This document shows, in pieces, positions 19,400-28,638 of a stretch of 64,000 nt of DNA; position 1 is the first letter of the stretch, and each line of letters opens with the position of its first letter. The notes beneath the pieces are model-generated. The model was given only the letters and a program-made list of their open reading frames with translations, did no database searches and was not told the origin of the DNA. This DNA is from an uncultured Rhizobium sp. Lineage in GTDB: Bacteria; Pseudomonadota; Alphaproteobacteria; Rhizobiales; Rhizobiaceae. The DNA lies in NCBI GenBank assembly GCA_945952315.1, contig CAMFIE010000001.1, forward strand, positions 405,304 through 469,303, written 5' to 3'. The translations under genes and the position numbers were made by a program.

Positions 19400-19428
19400 C
19401 TTACGTTTACGTAAAAACATATCTATAT
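19400..19428 (+). promoter_or_regulatory. Promoter of the mdh-suc operon with a palindrome in the spacer
   Basis: CTTACG at 19400-19405 and CTATAT at 19423-19428 are 17 bases apart; the -10 is a perfect alphaproteobacterial match. The spacer contains the 10-base palindrome TTTACGTAAA (19406-19415), a possible operator. It lies about 130 bases before the mdh ATG. Confidence 0.55.
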
Positions 19429-19509
19429 AACCGATTGAAACTACAGGATACTAAAGAATCAATTGCTATTTACGACCGTTGGGTCTATGCCTCGTTGCGA
19501 AATGGCTGA

Positions 19510-20520
<1,011 letters not shown>

Positions 20521-20553
20521 TCCGCCAGACCGATAGTGGAAGGGTAAATCCCC

Positions 20554-21747
20554 ATGAACATTCATGAATACCAGGCCAAGGCTCTCCTGAAGAGCTACGG
20601 TGCGCCGGTCGCTGACGGCGTGGCGATCTTCACGGCCGATGAAGCGGCTGCGGCTGCGGCAAAGCTTCCGGGCCCGCTCTATGTGGTGAAGAGCCAGATC
20701 CATGCCGGCGGTCGCGGCAAGGGCAAGTTCAAGGAACTTGGCCCCGAAGCCAAGGGTGGCGTGCGTCTGTCGAAGTCCATCGATGAAGTGGTCGCCAATG
20801 CCAAGGACATGCTCGGCAACACGCTGGTTACCGCCCAGACGGGCGAAGCCGGCAAGCAGGTGAACCGCCTCTATATCGAGGACGGTGCCGATATCGCCCG
20901 CGAACTTTACTGCTCGCTGCTGGTGGATCGCTCGGTCGGCCGGGTCGCCTTCGTGGTTTCGACCGAAGGCGGCATGGATATCGAAGCGGTTGCCCATGAC
21001 ACGCCGGAAAAGATCAAGACCATCGCGATCGATCCGGAAACGGGCGTGACGGCTGCGGATGTGGCCTCCATCTCCAAGGCACTGGAGCTTTCCGGTGCGG
21101 CGGCGGAAGACGCCAAGTCGCTGTTCCCGATCCTCTACAAGGCCTTCAACGAGAAGGACATGGCGCTGCTCGAGATCAACCCGCTGATCGTCATGAAGAA
21201 TGGCCATTTGCGCGTGCTCGATGCCAAGGTTTCCTTCGACGGCAACGCGCTGTTCCGCCACGACGACGTGCGGGCGCTGCGCGACGAGACGGAAGAGGAC
21301 AGCAAGGAAATCGAAGCCTCCAAGTGGGACCTCGCCTATGTGGCGCTCGATGGCAACATCGGCTGCATGGTGAACGGCGCCGGTCTCGCCATGGCGACGA
21401 TGGACATCATCAAGCTCTACGGCAAGGAGCCTGCGAATTTCTGCGACGTCGGTGGCGGTGCAGGCAAGGACAAGGTGGCGGCTGCCTTCAAGATCATCAC
21501 CGCTGACCCGAAGGTCGAGGGCATTCTCGTCAATATCTTCGGCGGCATCATGAAGTGCGATGTGATTGCCGAAGGCGTGGTGGCTGCGGTGCAGGAAGTG
21601 GGCCTCAAGGTTCCGCTCGTCGTGCGTCTCGAAGGCACCAATGTCGAGCTTGGCAAGAAGATCCTGAACGAGTCCGGCCTCGCCATCACGGCGGCTGACG
21701 ATCTCGACGACGCCGCCAAGAAAATCGTTGCGGCGATCAACGGCTAA
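20554..21747 (+). CDS. sucC: Succinyl-CoA synthetase beta subunit
   Basis: A 397-residue SucC with an N-terminal ATP-grasp domain (residues about 1-240) and a CoA-ligase domain. [19 protein letters not shown] is the family start; [12 protein letters not shown] is in the nucleotide loop. The enzyme couples succinyl-CoA cleavage to NTP formation together with SucD. AAGGG lies 9 bases before the ATG; the gene follows mdh by 33 bases and precedes sucD by 17. Confidence 0.99.
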   Translation: MNIHEYQAKALLKSYGAPVADGVAIFTADEAAAAAAKLPGPLYVVKSQIHAGGRGKGKFKELGPEAKGGVRLSKSIDEVVANAKDMLGNTLVTAQTGEAGKQVNRLYIEDGADIARELYCSLLVDRSVGRVAFVVSTEGGMDIEAVAHDTPEKIKTIAIDPETGVTAADVASISKALELSGAAAEDAKSLFPILYKAFNEKDMALLEINPLIVMKNGHLRVLDAKVSFDGNALFRHDDVRALRDETEEDSKEIEASKWDLAYVALDGNIGCMVNGAGLAMATMDIIKLYGKEPANFCDVGGGAGKDKVAAAFKIITADPKVEGILVNIFGGIMKCDVIAEGVVAAVQEVGLKVPLVVRLEGTNVELGKKILNESGLAITAADDLDDAAKKIVAAING

Positions 21748-21764
21748 TTGAAGGACCGGAACTG

Positions 21765-22667
21765 ATGTCCATTCTCGTCAATAAGAATACCAAGGTCCTC
21801 GTCCAGGGCCTGACCGGCAAGACCGGGACCTTCCACACCGAACAGGCACTGGCCTATTACGGCACCCAGATGGTCGGCGGCATCCACCCGAAAAAGGGTG
21901 GCGAAACCTGGACCGGCTCGAAGGGCGAAAGCCTGCCGATCTTCGCTTCCGTTGCCGAAGCCCGTGACAAGACCGGTGCCGATGCAACCGTGATCTATGT
22001 GCCGCCGGCTGGCGCCGCAGAGGCGATCATCGAGGCGATCGATGCTGAAATCCCCTTCATCACCTGCATCACCGAGGGCATCCCGGTGATGGACATGGTG
22101 CGGGTGAAGGCAAAGCTCGACAAGTCGAAGTCGCGCCTTCTCGGCCCCAACTGCCCGGGCATCCTGACGCCGGAAGAATGCAAGATCGGCATCATGCCGG
22201 GCTCGATCTTCCGCAAGGGCTCGGTCGGTATCGTTTCGCGTTCGGGCACGCTCACCTATGAAGCCGTGTTCCAGACCTCGAACGAGGGGCTTGGCCAGAC
22301 AACCGCTGTCGGTATCGGCGGCGACCCGGTCAAGGGCACCGAATTCATCGATGTACTGGAGCTTTTCCTCGCGGACGAAGCCACCAAGTCGATCATCATG
22401 ATCGGCGAAATCGGCGGTTCTGCGGAAGAAGATGCAGCCCAGTTCCTGATCGACGAAGCCAAGAAGGGTCGCAAGAAGCCGATGGCCGGCTTCATCGCGG
22501 GCCGCACCGCGCCGAAGGGCCGCACCATGGGCCATGCCGGCGCCGTGGTCTCCGGCGGCAAGGGTGACGCCGAATCGAAGATCGCCGCCATGGAAGCCGC
22601 AGGCATCCGCGTCTCGCCCTCGCCCGCCCGGCTCGGCAAGACGCTGGTGGAAGTGCTGAAGGGCTGA
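21765..22667 (+). CDS. sucD: Succinyl-CoA synthetase alpha subunit
   Basis: A 300-residue SucD. The CoA-binding Rossmann region begins with [18 protein letters not shown], and the phosphorylated catalytic His is in the [17 protein letters not shown] block (about residue 250). Length is normal. AAGGA lies 9 bases before the ATG. A 255-base gap separates it from sucA. Confidence 0.99.
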   Translation: MSILVNKNTKVLVQGLTGKTGTFHTEQALAYYGTQMVGGIHPKKGGETWTGSKGESLPIFASVAEARDKTGADATVIYVPPAGAAEAIIEAIDAEIPFITCITEGIPVMDMVRVKAKLDKSKSRLLGPNCPGILTPEECKIGIMPGSIFRKGSVGIVSRSGTLTYEAVFQTSNEGLGQTTAVGIGGDPVKGTEFIDVLELFLADEATKSIIMIGEIGGSAEEDAAQFLIDEAKKGRKKPMAGFIAGRTAPKGRTMGHAGAVVSGGKGDAESKIAAMEAAGIRVSPSPARLGKTLVEVLKG

Positions 22668-22805
22668 TCAAGACCGCTGTCGCCGGGCTCCGCATCGTTT
22701 CTTTATGGAACAGGATGGCGGGGTCTGGCGGCAGCTTTTCGGCTTGCCGGAGAAAGATGGTTAAAAGTTTTTCTCTATAAGCAAACCGTTGCACAATAAT
22801 TCAGG

Positions 22806-22828
22806 CGGTTGACATTGAGGCTCAACCG
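22806..22828 (+). repeat. Inverted repeat in the sucD-sucA gap
   Basis: Arms CGGTTGA (22806-22812) and TCAACCG (22822-22828) with a 9-base spacer, about 95 bases before sucA. Could be an operator or an RNA hairpin; no T-run follows, so it is not a terminator. Confidence 0.5.
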
Positions 22829-22887
22829 GTCGGGGCAAGCGTGAGGGCAGGGCGGTGAAGTCCGGCCTTTGGCGATTTAACCAACCC

Positions 22888-22922
22888 AAGGAGGCGGGTT
22901 CCGAAAAGACCCGCAGAACATC
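22888..22922 (+). promoter_or_regulatory. sucA ribosome binding site with hairpin in the spacer
   Basis: AAGGAGG at 22888-22894 is a perfect Shine-Dalgarno but ends 28 bases before the sucA ATG. A 6-base-pair hairpin (GCGGGT 22894-22899, ACCCGC 22909-22914, 9-base loop) fills the gap; folded, it leaves 8 bases between the stem and the ATG. No start codon lies at a normal distance from the SD, and no second SD is present. Confidence 0.6.
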
Positions 22923-25922
22923 ATGGCAAGGCAAGAAGCCAACGAGCAGTTTCAGATAACCTCGTTCCTCGACGGGGCAAACGCCGCCTATATCGATCAG
23001 CTCTATGCCCGTTACCAGGACGATCCGGCCTCGGTGAACGAGGAATGGCGTGCCTTTTTCAAGGCGCTCGATGATAATCCGGCGGATGTGAAAAAGGCCG
23101 CGCAGGGCGCCTCCTGGCAGCGCGCCAACTGGCCGCAGACGCCGAAGAACGATCTGGTTTCCGCGCTGGATGGCGACTGGGCCGTGGTCGAGAAGGCGGT
23201 CGAGAAGAAGGTTCAGGCCAAGGCCGAAGCCAAGGCTGCCGAAACCGGAACGCCGGTGAACCCGTCCGACGTTCTGCAGGCAACGCGCGATTCCGTGCGC
23301 GCCATCATGATGATCCGCGCCTATCGCATGCGTGGCCATCTTCATGCCAATCTCGATCCGCTGGATCTTGCAGGCCCGCTGCCGTCGCAGCATCGCGAGC
23401 TGTCACCCGCCTCCTATGGCTTCACCGAAGCTGACATGGACCGCAAGATCTTCATCGATAACGTGCTCGGTCTCGAATATGCGACCGTGCGTGAAATGGT
23501 CGACATCCTGCAGCGCACCTATTGCTCGACACTCGCCGTCGAATTCATGCACATTTCCAATCCGGAAGAGAAAGGCTGGCTTCAGGCCCGTATCGAAGGT
23601 CCGGACAAGGGGGTGACCTTTACGCCGGAAGGCAAGAAGGCAATCCTGCAGAAGCTGATCGAGGCGGAAGGCTTCGAACAGTTCATTGATGTGAAATACA
23701 AGGGCACCAAGCGTTTTGGCCTCGATGGTGGTGAATCGCTGATCCCGGCGCTCGAGCAGATCATCAAGCGCGGCGGCTCCGAAGGCCTGATGGAAATCGT
23801 GTTCGGCATGGCCCATCGCGGCCGTCTGAACGTGCTCTCCAACGTGATGAACAAGCCGCATCGCGCCATTTTCCACGAGTTCAAGGGCGGCTCGTTCAAG
23901 CCGGACGAAGTGGAAGGCTCGGGCGACGTGAAGTACCATCTCGGCGCTTCCTCCGACCGCGAGTTTGACGGCAACAAGGTGCATCTGTCGCTGACGGCGA
24001 ACCCCTCGCATCTCGAAATCGTCAATCCGGTGGTGATGGGCAAGGCCCGTGCCAAGCAGGATATGCTGGCGAAGGTGTTCGAGGGCGATATCATTCCGCT
24101 GCGCGAACGTTCCAAGGTGCTGCCGCTGCTGATCCATGGTGATGCGGCTTTCGCCGGTCAGGGCGTGGTTGCCGAAATTCTCGGCCTCTCCGGCCTGCGC
24201 GGTCACCGCGTGGCGGGCACCATGCATTTCATCATCAACAACCAGATCGGCTTCACCACCAATCCGGCCTTCTCGCGCTCCTCGCCCTATCCGTCGGACG
24301 TGGCGAAGATGATCGAAGCCCCGATCTTCCACGTGAATGGCGACGATCCGGAAGCGGTGGTCTATGCGGCCAAGGTTGCGACCGAATTCCGCATGAAGTT
24401 CCACAAGCCGGTCGTGATCGACATGTTCTGCTACCGCCGCTTCGGCCATAACGAGGGCGATGAGCCCGCGTTCACCCAGCCGAAGATGTACCGTGTGATC
24501 CGTGGCCACAAGACGGTCGTGCAGCTCTATGGCGAGCGCCTCATTGCCGAAGGCCTGATCAGCGAAGGCGAGTTCGAGAAGATGAAGGCCGACTGGCGCG
24601 CCCATCTCGAACAGGAATTCGAGGCTGGCCAGTCCTACAAGCCGAACAAGGCCGACTGGCTGGATGGCCAGTGGGCAGGTCTGCGCGTGGCTGACAATGC
24701 CGACGAACAGCGCCGCGGCAAGACCGCCGTGCCGATGAAGACGCTGAAGGAAATCGGCCGCAAGCTCTCCGAAGTGCCCGCCGGCTTCAACATCCACAAG
24801 ACGCTGCAGCGTTTCATGGACAACCGCGCCCAGATGATTTCGACGGGCGAGGGGATCGACTGGGCGATGGCCGAGGCGCTCGCCTTCGGTTCGCTCTGCC
24901 TTGACGGGGTGAAGATCCGTCTTTCCGGTCAGGACTGCGAACGCGGCACCTTCTCGCAGCGTCACTCGGTTCTCTACGATCAGGAAACCGAAGCCCGTTA
25001 CATCCCGCTCGCCAATCTGTCGCCCACCCAGGCGCGGTACGAAGTCATCAATTCCATGCTGTCGGAAGAGGCGGTGCTCGGCTTCGAATATGGCTATTCG
25101 CTCGCCCGGCCAAACGCGCTGACGCTGTGGGAAGCCCAGTTCGGTGACTTTGCCAACGGTGCACAGGTGGTGTTCGACCAGTTCATTTCGTCGGGTGAAC
25201 GCAAGTGGCTGCGCATGTCCGGTCTCGTCTGCCTGCTGCCGCATGGCTATGAAGGGCAGGGACCGGAACATTCCTCGGCCCGCCTGGAACGCTTCCTGCA
25301 GCTCTGCGCGGAAGACAACATGCAGGTGGCAAACGTGACGACGCCTGCCAACTACTTCCACATCCTGCGCCGTCAGATGAAGCGCGACTTCCGCAAGCCG
25401 CTGATCATGATGACGCCGAAGTCGCTGCTGCGCCACAAGCGGGCGGTTTCCAGTCTGGCGGAAATGGCGGGCGAAAGCTCGTTCCACCGTCTGCTCTGGG
25501 ATGATGCGGAGGTGCTGAAGGACAGCCCGATCAAGCTGCAGAAGGACAACAAGATCCGTCGCGTGGTCATGTGCACCGGGAAGGTCTATTTCGACCTGTT
25601 CGAGGAGCGTGAAAAGCGCGGCATCGATGATGTCTATCTCCTGCGCATCGAGCAGCTCTATCCGTTCCCGGCAAAGGCGCTGATCAACGAGCTTTCCCGC
25701 TTCCGCAATGCGGAAATGGTCTGGTGCCAGGAAGAGCCGAAGAACATGGGCGCCTGGTCCTTCATCGATCCCTATCTGGAATGGGTGCTGGCCCATATCG
25801 ACGCCAAGTATCAGCGCGTGCGCTATACGGGCCGTCCGGCCGCAGCCTCTCCGGCGACGGGCCTGATGTCCAAGCATCTGGCGCAGCTTGCGGCCTTCCT
25901 CGAAGACGCGCTCGGTGGCTGA
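22923..25922 (+). CDS. sucA: 2-Oxoglutarate dehydrogenase E1 component
   Basis: A 999-residue thiamine-diphosphate E1 subunit that decarboxylates 2-oxoglutarate and transfers the succinyl group to the lipoyl arm of SucB. The N-terminal segment (FLDGANAAYIDQLYARYQDD) is the E2-binding tail; the TPP site is around DMFCYRRFGHNEGDEP, with the conserved His in GMAHRGRLNV and HLSLTANPSHLE. Length is usual for proteobacterial SucA. Its translation start has an unusual structured SD spacer (see separate entry). A YciI-like gene follows after 3 bases. Confidence 0.99.
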   Translation: MARQEANEQFQITSFLDGANAAYIDQLYARYQDDPASVNEEWRAFFKALDDNPADVKKAAQGASWQRANWPQTPKNDLVSALDGDWAVVEKAVEKKVQAKAEAKAAETGTPVNPSDVLQATRDSVRAIMMIRAYRMRGHLHANLDPLDLAGPLPSQHRELSPASYGFTEADMDRKIFIDNVLGLEYATVREMVDILQRTYCSTLAVEFMHISNPEEKGWLQARIEGPDKGVTFTPEGKKAILQKLIEAEGFEQFIDVKYKGTKRFGLDGGESLIPALEQIIKRGGSEGLMEIVFGMAHRGRLNVLSNVMNKPHRAIFHEFKGGSFKPDEVEGSGDVKYHLGASSDREFDGNKVHLSLTANPSHLEIVNPVVMGKARAKQDMLAKVFEGDIIPLRERSKVLPLLIHGDAAFAGQGVVAEILGLSGLRGHRVAGTMHFIINNQIGFTTNPAFSRSSPYPSDVAKMIEAPIFHVNGDDPEAVVYAAKVATEFRMKFHKPVVIDMFCYRRFGHNEGDEPAFTQPKMYRVIRGHKTVVQLYGERLIAEGLISEGEFEKMKADWRAHLEQEFEAGQSYKPNKADWLDGQWAGLRVADNADEQRRGKTAVPMKTLKEIGRKLSEVPAGFNIHKTLQRFMDNRAQMISTGEGIDWAMAEALAFGSLCLDGVKIRLSGQDCERGTFSQRHSVLYDQETEARYIPLANLSPTQARYEVINSMLSEEAVLGFEYGYSLARPNALTLWEAQFGDFANGAQVVFDQFISSGERKWLRMSGLVCLLPHGYEGQGPEHSSARLERFLQLCAEDNMQVANVTTPANYFHILRRQMKRDFRKPLIMMTPKSLLRHKRAVSSLAEMAGESSFHRLLWDDAEVLKDSPIKLQKDNKIRRVVMCTGKVYFDLFEEREKRGIDDVYLLRIEQLYPFPAKALINELSRFRNAEMVWCQEEPKNMGAWSFIDPYLEWVLAHIDAKYQRVRYTGRPAAASPATGLMSKHLAQLAAFLEDALGG

Positions 25923-25925
25923 TCC

Positions 25926-26252
25926 ATGGCTCACTTCATGCTGAAGCTCAACGCGCCGCGGCCAGGCTTTCCCTTCGATGCCAGTGAGCAGGAACTGGCG
26001 GCCATGGCCGCCCATTCCGCCTATTGGCAGAAGGAAGCAGACGGTGGCGCAGCGATTGCGGTCGGTCCGGTTTTCGATCCGGCTGGCCCCTTCGGCATGG
26101 CGATTGTGGAATGCCCGGATGAGGCCGCCGCCTCGGCGCTGGCAGGGAGTGATCCTGTGATCATCGCCGGGCTCGGCTTTCGCTACGACGTCTTTCCGAT
26201 TCCATCCCTTATCGTGCGGCAGGCAGAACAAAGCCGCCGCAACCCGTCTTAA
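25926..26252 (+). CDS. YciI-like protein encoded between sucA and sucB
   Basis: A 108-residue protein of the YciI-like, ferredoxin-fold type. The AHSAYW segment and GSDPVIIAGLGFRYDVFPI carry the conserved His and Asp-Pro of the family. It starts 3 bases after the sucA stop with no clear SD of its own, so it is likely translated by coupling with sucA, and ends 22 bases before sucB. Its siting inside the 2-oxoglutarate dehydrogenase operon suggests a role with the complex, for example in handling a side product, but that is only inference from position. It resembles the YciI gene near gpsA weakly. Confidence 0.8.
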   Translation: MAHFMLKLNAPRPGFPFDASEQELAAMAAHSAYWQKEADGGAAIAVGPVFDPAGPFGMAIVECPDEAAASALAGSDPVIIAGLGFRYDVFPIPSLIVRQAEQSRRNPS

Positions 26253-26274
26253 ACCCCGTCAGGACTAGAACACC

Positions 26275-27486
26275 ATGGCTACAGAAATCCGCGTTCCCAC
26301 TCTTGGTGAATCCGTCAGCGAAGCCACCGTCGGCAAGTGGTACAAGAAGGTCGGCGACACGGTGAAGGCCGATGAGCCGCTGCTCGAGCTTGAAACCGAC
26401 AAGGTTTCGATCGAGGTTCCGGCCCCGGCTGCCGGTACCCTTGCCGAAATCACCGCTGCCGAAGGCGAAACGGTAGGTCTCGGTGCGCTGCTCGGCCAGA
26501 TCGCTGCCGGTGCCGGTGCAGCGGCTGCTCCCGTTGCTGCCGCTCCGGCTCCTGCCCCTGCCGCTCCGGCAGCGCCTGCGGCTCCCGCCGCGGCCATGCC
26601 CGCAGCCCCTGCCGCTGCCAAGCTCATGGCGGACAACAATCTCTCTGCTGCCGAAGTTGATGGTTCCGGCAAGCGTGGCCAGGTGCTGAAGGGCGATGTG
26701 ATCGCCGCGATCGCCAGAGGCCCGGCACCCGCTGCCGCACCGGCTGCGCCTGCCGCCCCGCGTGCACCGGCGGCGGTCGAAGACGCCGCCCGCGAAGAGC
26801 GCGTCAAGATGACCCGCCTGCGCCAGACGATTGCCAAGCGTCTGAAGGACGCACAGAACACCGCCGCCATGCTCACCACCTATAACGAGGTGGACATGAG
26901 CGCGGTCATGGACCTGCGCAACCGCTACAAAGATATTTTCGAGAAGAAGCATGGGGTGAAGCTCGGCTTCATGGGCTTCTTCACCAAGGCCGTGACACAT
27001 GCGCTGAAGGAACTTCCGGCCGTCAATGCCGAGATCGACGGCACCGACATCATCTACAAGAACTATTGCCATGTCGGCGTTGCCGTCGGCACCGACAAGG
27101 GCCTTGTGGTTCCGATCGTGCGCGATGCCGACCAGATGTCGATTGCCGGGATCGAAAAGGAAATCGGCCGCCTTGGCAAGCTCGCCCGCGATGGCGCCCT
27201 CTCCATGGCGGACATGCAGGGTGGCACGTTCACCATCTCCAATGGCGGTGTCTACGGCTCGCTAATGTCTTCGCCGATCCTCAATGCGCCGCAGTCGGGT
27301 ATTCTCGGCATGCACAAGATACAGGATCGCCCGGTCGCCATCGGCGGTCAGGTCGTCATCCGCCCGATGATGTATCTGGCGCTGTCCTATGATCACCGCA
27401 TCGTGGACGGCAAGGAGGCCGTGACATTCCTCGTGCGCGTCAAGGAAAGCCTCGAGGATCCGGAACGTCTGGTTCTCGATCTCTAA
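26275..27486 (+). CDS. sucB: Dihydrolipoyllysine succinyltransferase (E2 of 2-oxoglutarate dehydrogenase)
   Basis: A 403-residue E2 core subunit. The lipoyl domain (residues 1-78) has Lys43 in ETDKVSIEV as lipoylation site; an Ala/Pro-rich linker (about 78-118), a peripheral-subunit binding domain ([20 protein letters not shown]) and a second linker lead to the catalytic domain ending in [12 protein letters not shown], whose His and Asp are catalytic. SD AGGA lies 10 bases before the ATG. Order sucA-yciI-sucB-...-lpdA puts all three subunits of the complex together. Confidence 0.98.
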   Translation: MATEIRVPTLGESVSEATVGKWYKKVGDTVKADEPLLELETDKVSIEVPAPAAGTLAEITAAEGETVGLGALLGQIAAGAGAAAAPVAAAPAPAPAAPAAPAAPAAAMPAAPAAAKLMADNNLSAAEVDGSGKRGQVLKGDVIAAIARGPAPAAAPAAPAAPRAPAAVEDAAREERVKMTRLRQTIAKRLKDAQNTAAMLTTYNEVDMSAVMDLRNRYKDIFEKKHGVKLGFMGFFTKAVTHALKELPAVNAEIDGTDIIYKNYCHVGVAVGTDKGLVVPIVRDADQMSIAGIEKEIGRLGKLARDGALSMADMQGGTFTISNGGVYGSLMSSPILNAPQSGILGMHKIQDRPVAIGGQVVIRPMMYLALSYDHRIVDGKEAVTFLVRVKESLEDPERLVLDL

Positions 27487-27497
27487 ATCCGACCGAC

Positions 27498-27551
27498 CCG
27501 GGCCGCGAGACCCTCACGGCCCGGTCAACAGACCGGTGCATGCCACCGGTC
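27498..27551 (+). promoter_or_regulatory. Tandem and alternative hairpins downstream of sucB
   Basis: Arms 27498-27505 pair with 27517-27524 (8 bp), and 27531-27538 pair with 27544-27551 (8 bp). The inner arms can instead pair with each other (CCGGTC 27521-27526 with GACCGG 27531-27536, loop AACA). No T-run follows either hairpin. May be an RNA processing or attenuation element between sucB and the downstream genes. Confidence 0.5.
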
Positions 27552-27635
27552 ACAGGCCATTTCGAATGTGGACCTTTCGAGCGAAACGAAGCAATCATAG
27601 CCAATCGCTCAAATCGGTCCTGGAAGGAAACACGC

Positions 27636-28028
27636 ATGGCCCGGGAACTCGTCGTCCTCCTGTGGAGCGCGCTGCTCGCCCTGCTTTACATCATCGTTCA
27701 GGCGCAGCTGATGCGTCGACAGGTCGGCTATGGTCAGGAAAACGCCAATCGCGACCATGATCCGGAGCCGAATGTGCTCGCCGCCAGGGCGAACCGTGCG
27801 TTGCGCAACTTTCTCGAAACGTACCCGGTCTTCATTGCACTTGTCGTCGTCGCCGTGCTGTCCAGCCGTTCCGGAAGCCTGACGGTGGGTGGTGCCTGGC
27901 TCTGGTTCGGTGCCCGGCTGGTCTATCTGCCCGCCTATCTGGCTGGCATCGGCTTTTACCGCTCTGCCATCTGGAGTGTTTCTATACTCGGGCTGCTCGC
28001 CATGTTTGCCGGCATTTTCTGGGGCTGA
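27636..28028 (+). CDS. MAPEG family membrane protein
   Basis: A 130-residue membrane protein with about four predicted spans. The motif NVLAARANRALRNFLETYPV (about residues 47-66) matches the MAPEG family (membrane-associated eicosanoid and glutathione metabolism proteins), with the conserved Arg-x-x-Asn-x-x-Glu. Bacterial members are mostly uncharacterised; some act as glutathione transferases. Start at 27636 with AAGGA upstream. It lies between sucB and lpdA, and the next gene starts 7 bases downstream. Confidence 0.85.
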   Translation: MARELVVLLWSALLALLYIIVQAQLMRRQVGYGQENANRDHDPEPNVLAARANRALRNFLETYPVFIALVVVAVLSSRSGSLTVGGAWLWFGARLVYLPAYLAGIGFYRSAIWSVSILGLLAMFAGIFWG

Positions 28029-28035
28029 AAGGCAT

Positions 28036-28539
28036 ATGGAAAAGCGCGTTTTCCTGCAGGCTGTCTCTGCGCTGATGCTGGCAGGCCCCTGCCGACCGGC
28101 AATGGCGGCGGACTGCCCGCAGGAAAAGGCGATCTATGCCCAGGCGCAGGGTGGCTACCGCCTTGCATTCAAGCCCGTCGGTTCCGATGCGGCGGCCATG
28201 GCCAACCGGGTCGAGCTCCTGCTCGACAACACTGTTTTCACCGGCTTCGTGATGGAGAGCGAGGAGCCCACCCGCTCCGTTCTTCGGATTGAAAACCATT
28301 GCCCGGATGGCGATGTCACGGGTGAGGATCTTGCCGCCTGCACCGTGTTCGAGGGCTATGCCTATGCGATCGGTCTCGATGGTCAAACAGGCATGATTGC
28401 CGGACCGGATGGGAAGGCGGCGCCGCATCTTTTGCTGTCCGGCTTTGCTCCTGTCCTTTCGCAGGCGCCCGCAAATGAAAAGCTTCATCTCCCGCTGCCG
28501 GTTTCCGACAGCTTCGATTTCAGGGAATGCGCGCCATGA
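28036..28539 (+). CDS. Exported protein of unknown function
   Basis: A 167-residue protein with a signal peptide (core FLQAVSALMLAG, cleavage likely after Ala24, before ADC). The mature part has cysteines in ADCPQEK, NHCPDGD, AACTVFEG and FRECAP, which could form two disulfides. I recognise no family. It starts 7 bases after the MAPEG gene, so the two are co-transcribed, and ends 99 bases before lpdA. Function cannot be given. Confidence 0.75.
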   Translation: MEKRVFLQAVSALMLAGPCRPAMAADCPQEKAIYAQAQGGYRLAFKPVGSDAAAMANRVELLLDNTVFTGFVMESEEPTRSVLRIENHCPDGDVTGEDLAACTVFEGYAYAIGLDGQTGMIAGPDGKAAPHLLLSGFAPVLSQAPANEKLHLPLPVSDSFDFRECAP

Positions 28540-28638
28540 CCAGGATCGCGCCATTCCGGTCGTCAACACCGGCACTCCCCGTGAGGGATGCCGCATTTCC
28601 AGCAAACGGCGGGCGACACCGCCGAGGAGGCATTTCCC

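Noticed and set aside
23403..26231. A very long open frame antisense to sucA (over 900 codons), with similar ones antisense to secA and sdhA
   Set aside because: These are mirror frames caused by the strong third-position GC bias of genuine genes; they show low-complexity His/Arg/Asp-rich composition, no recognisable domain and no RBS, and the sense genes are unambiguous.
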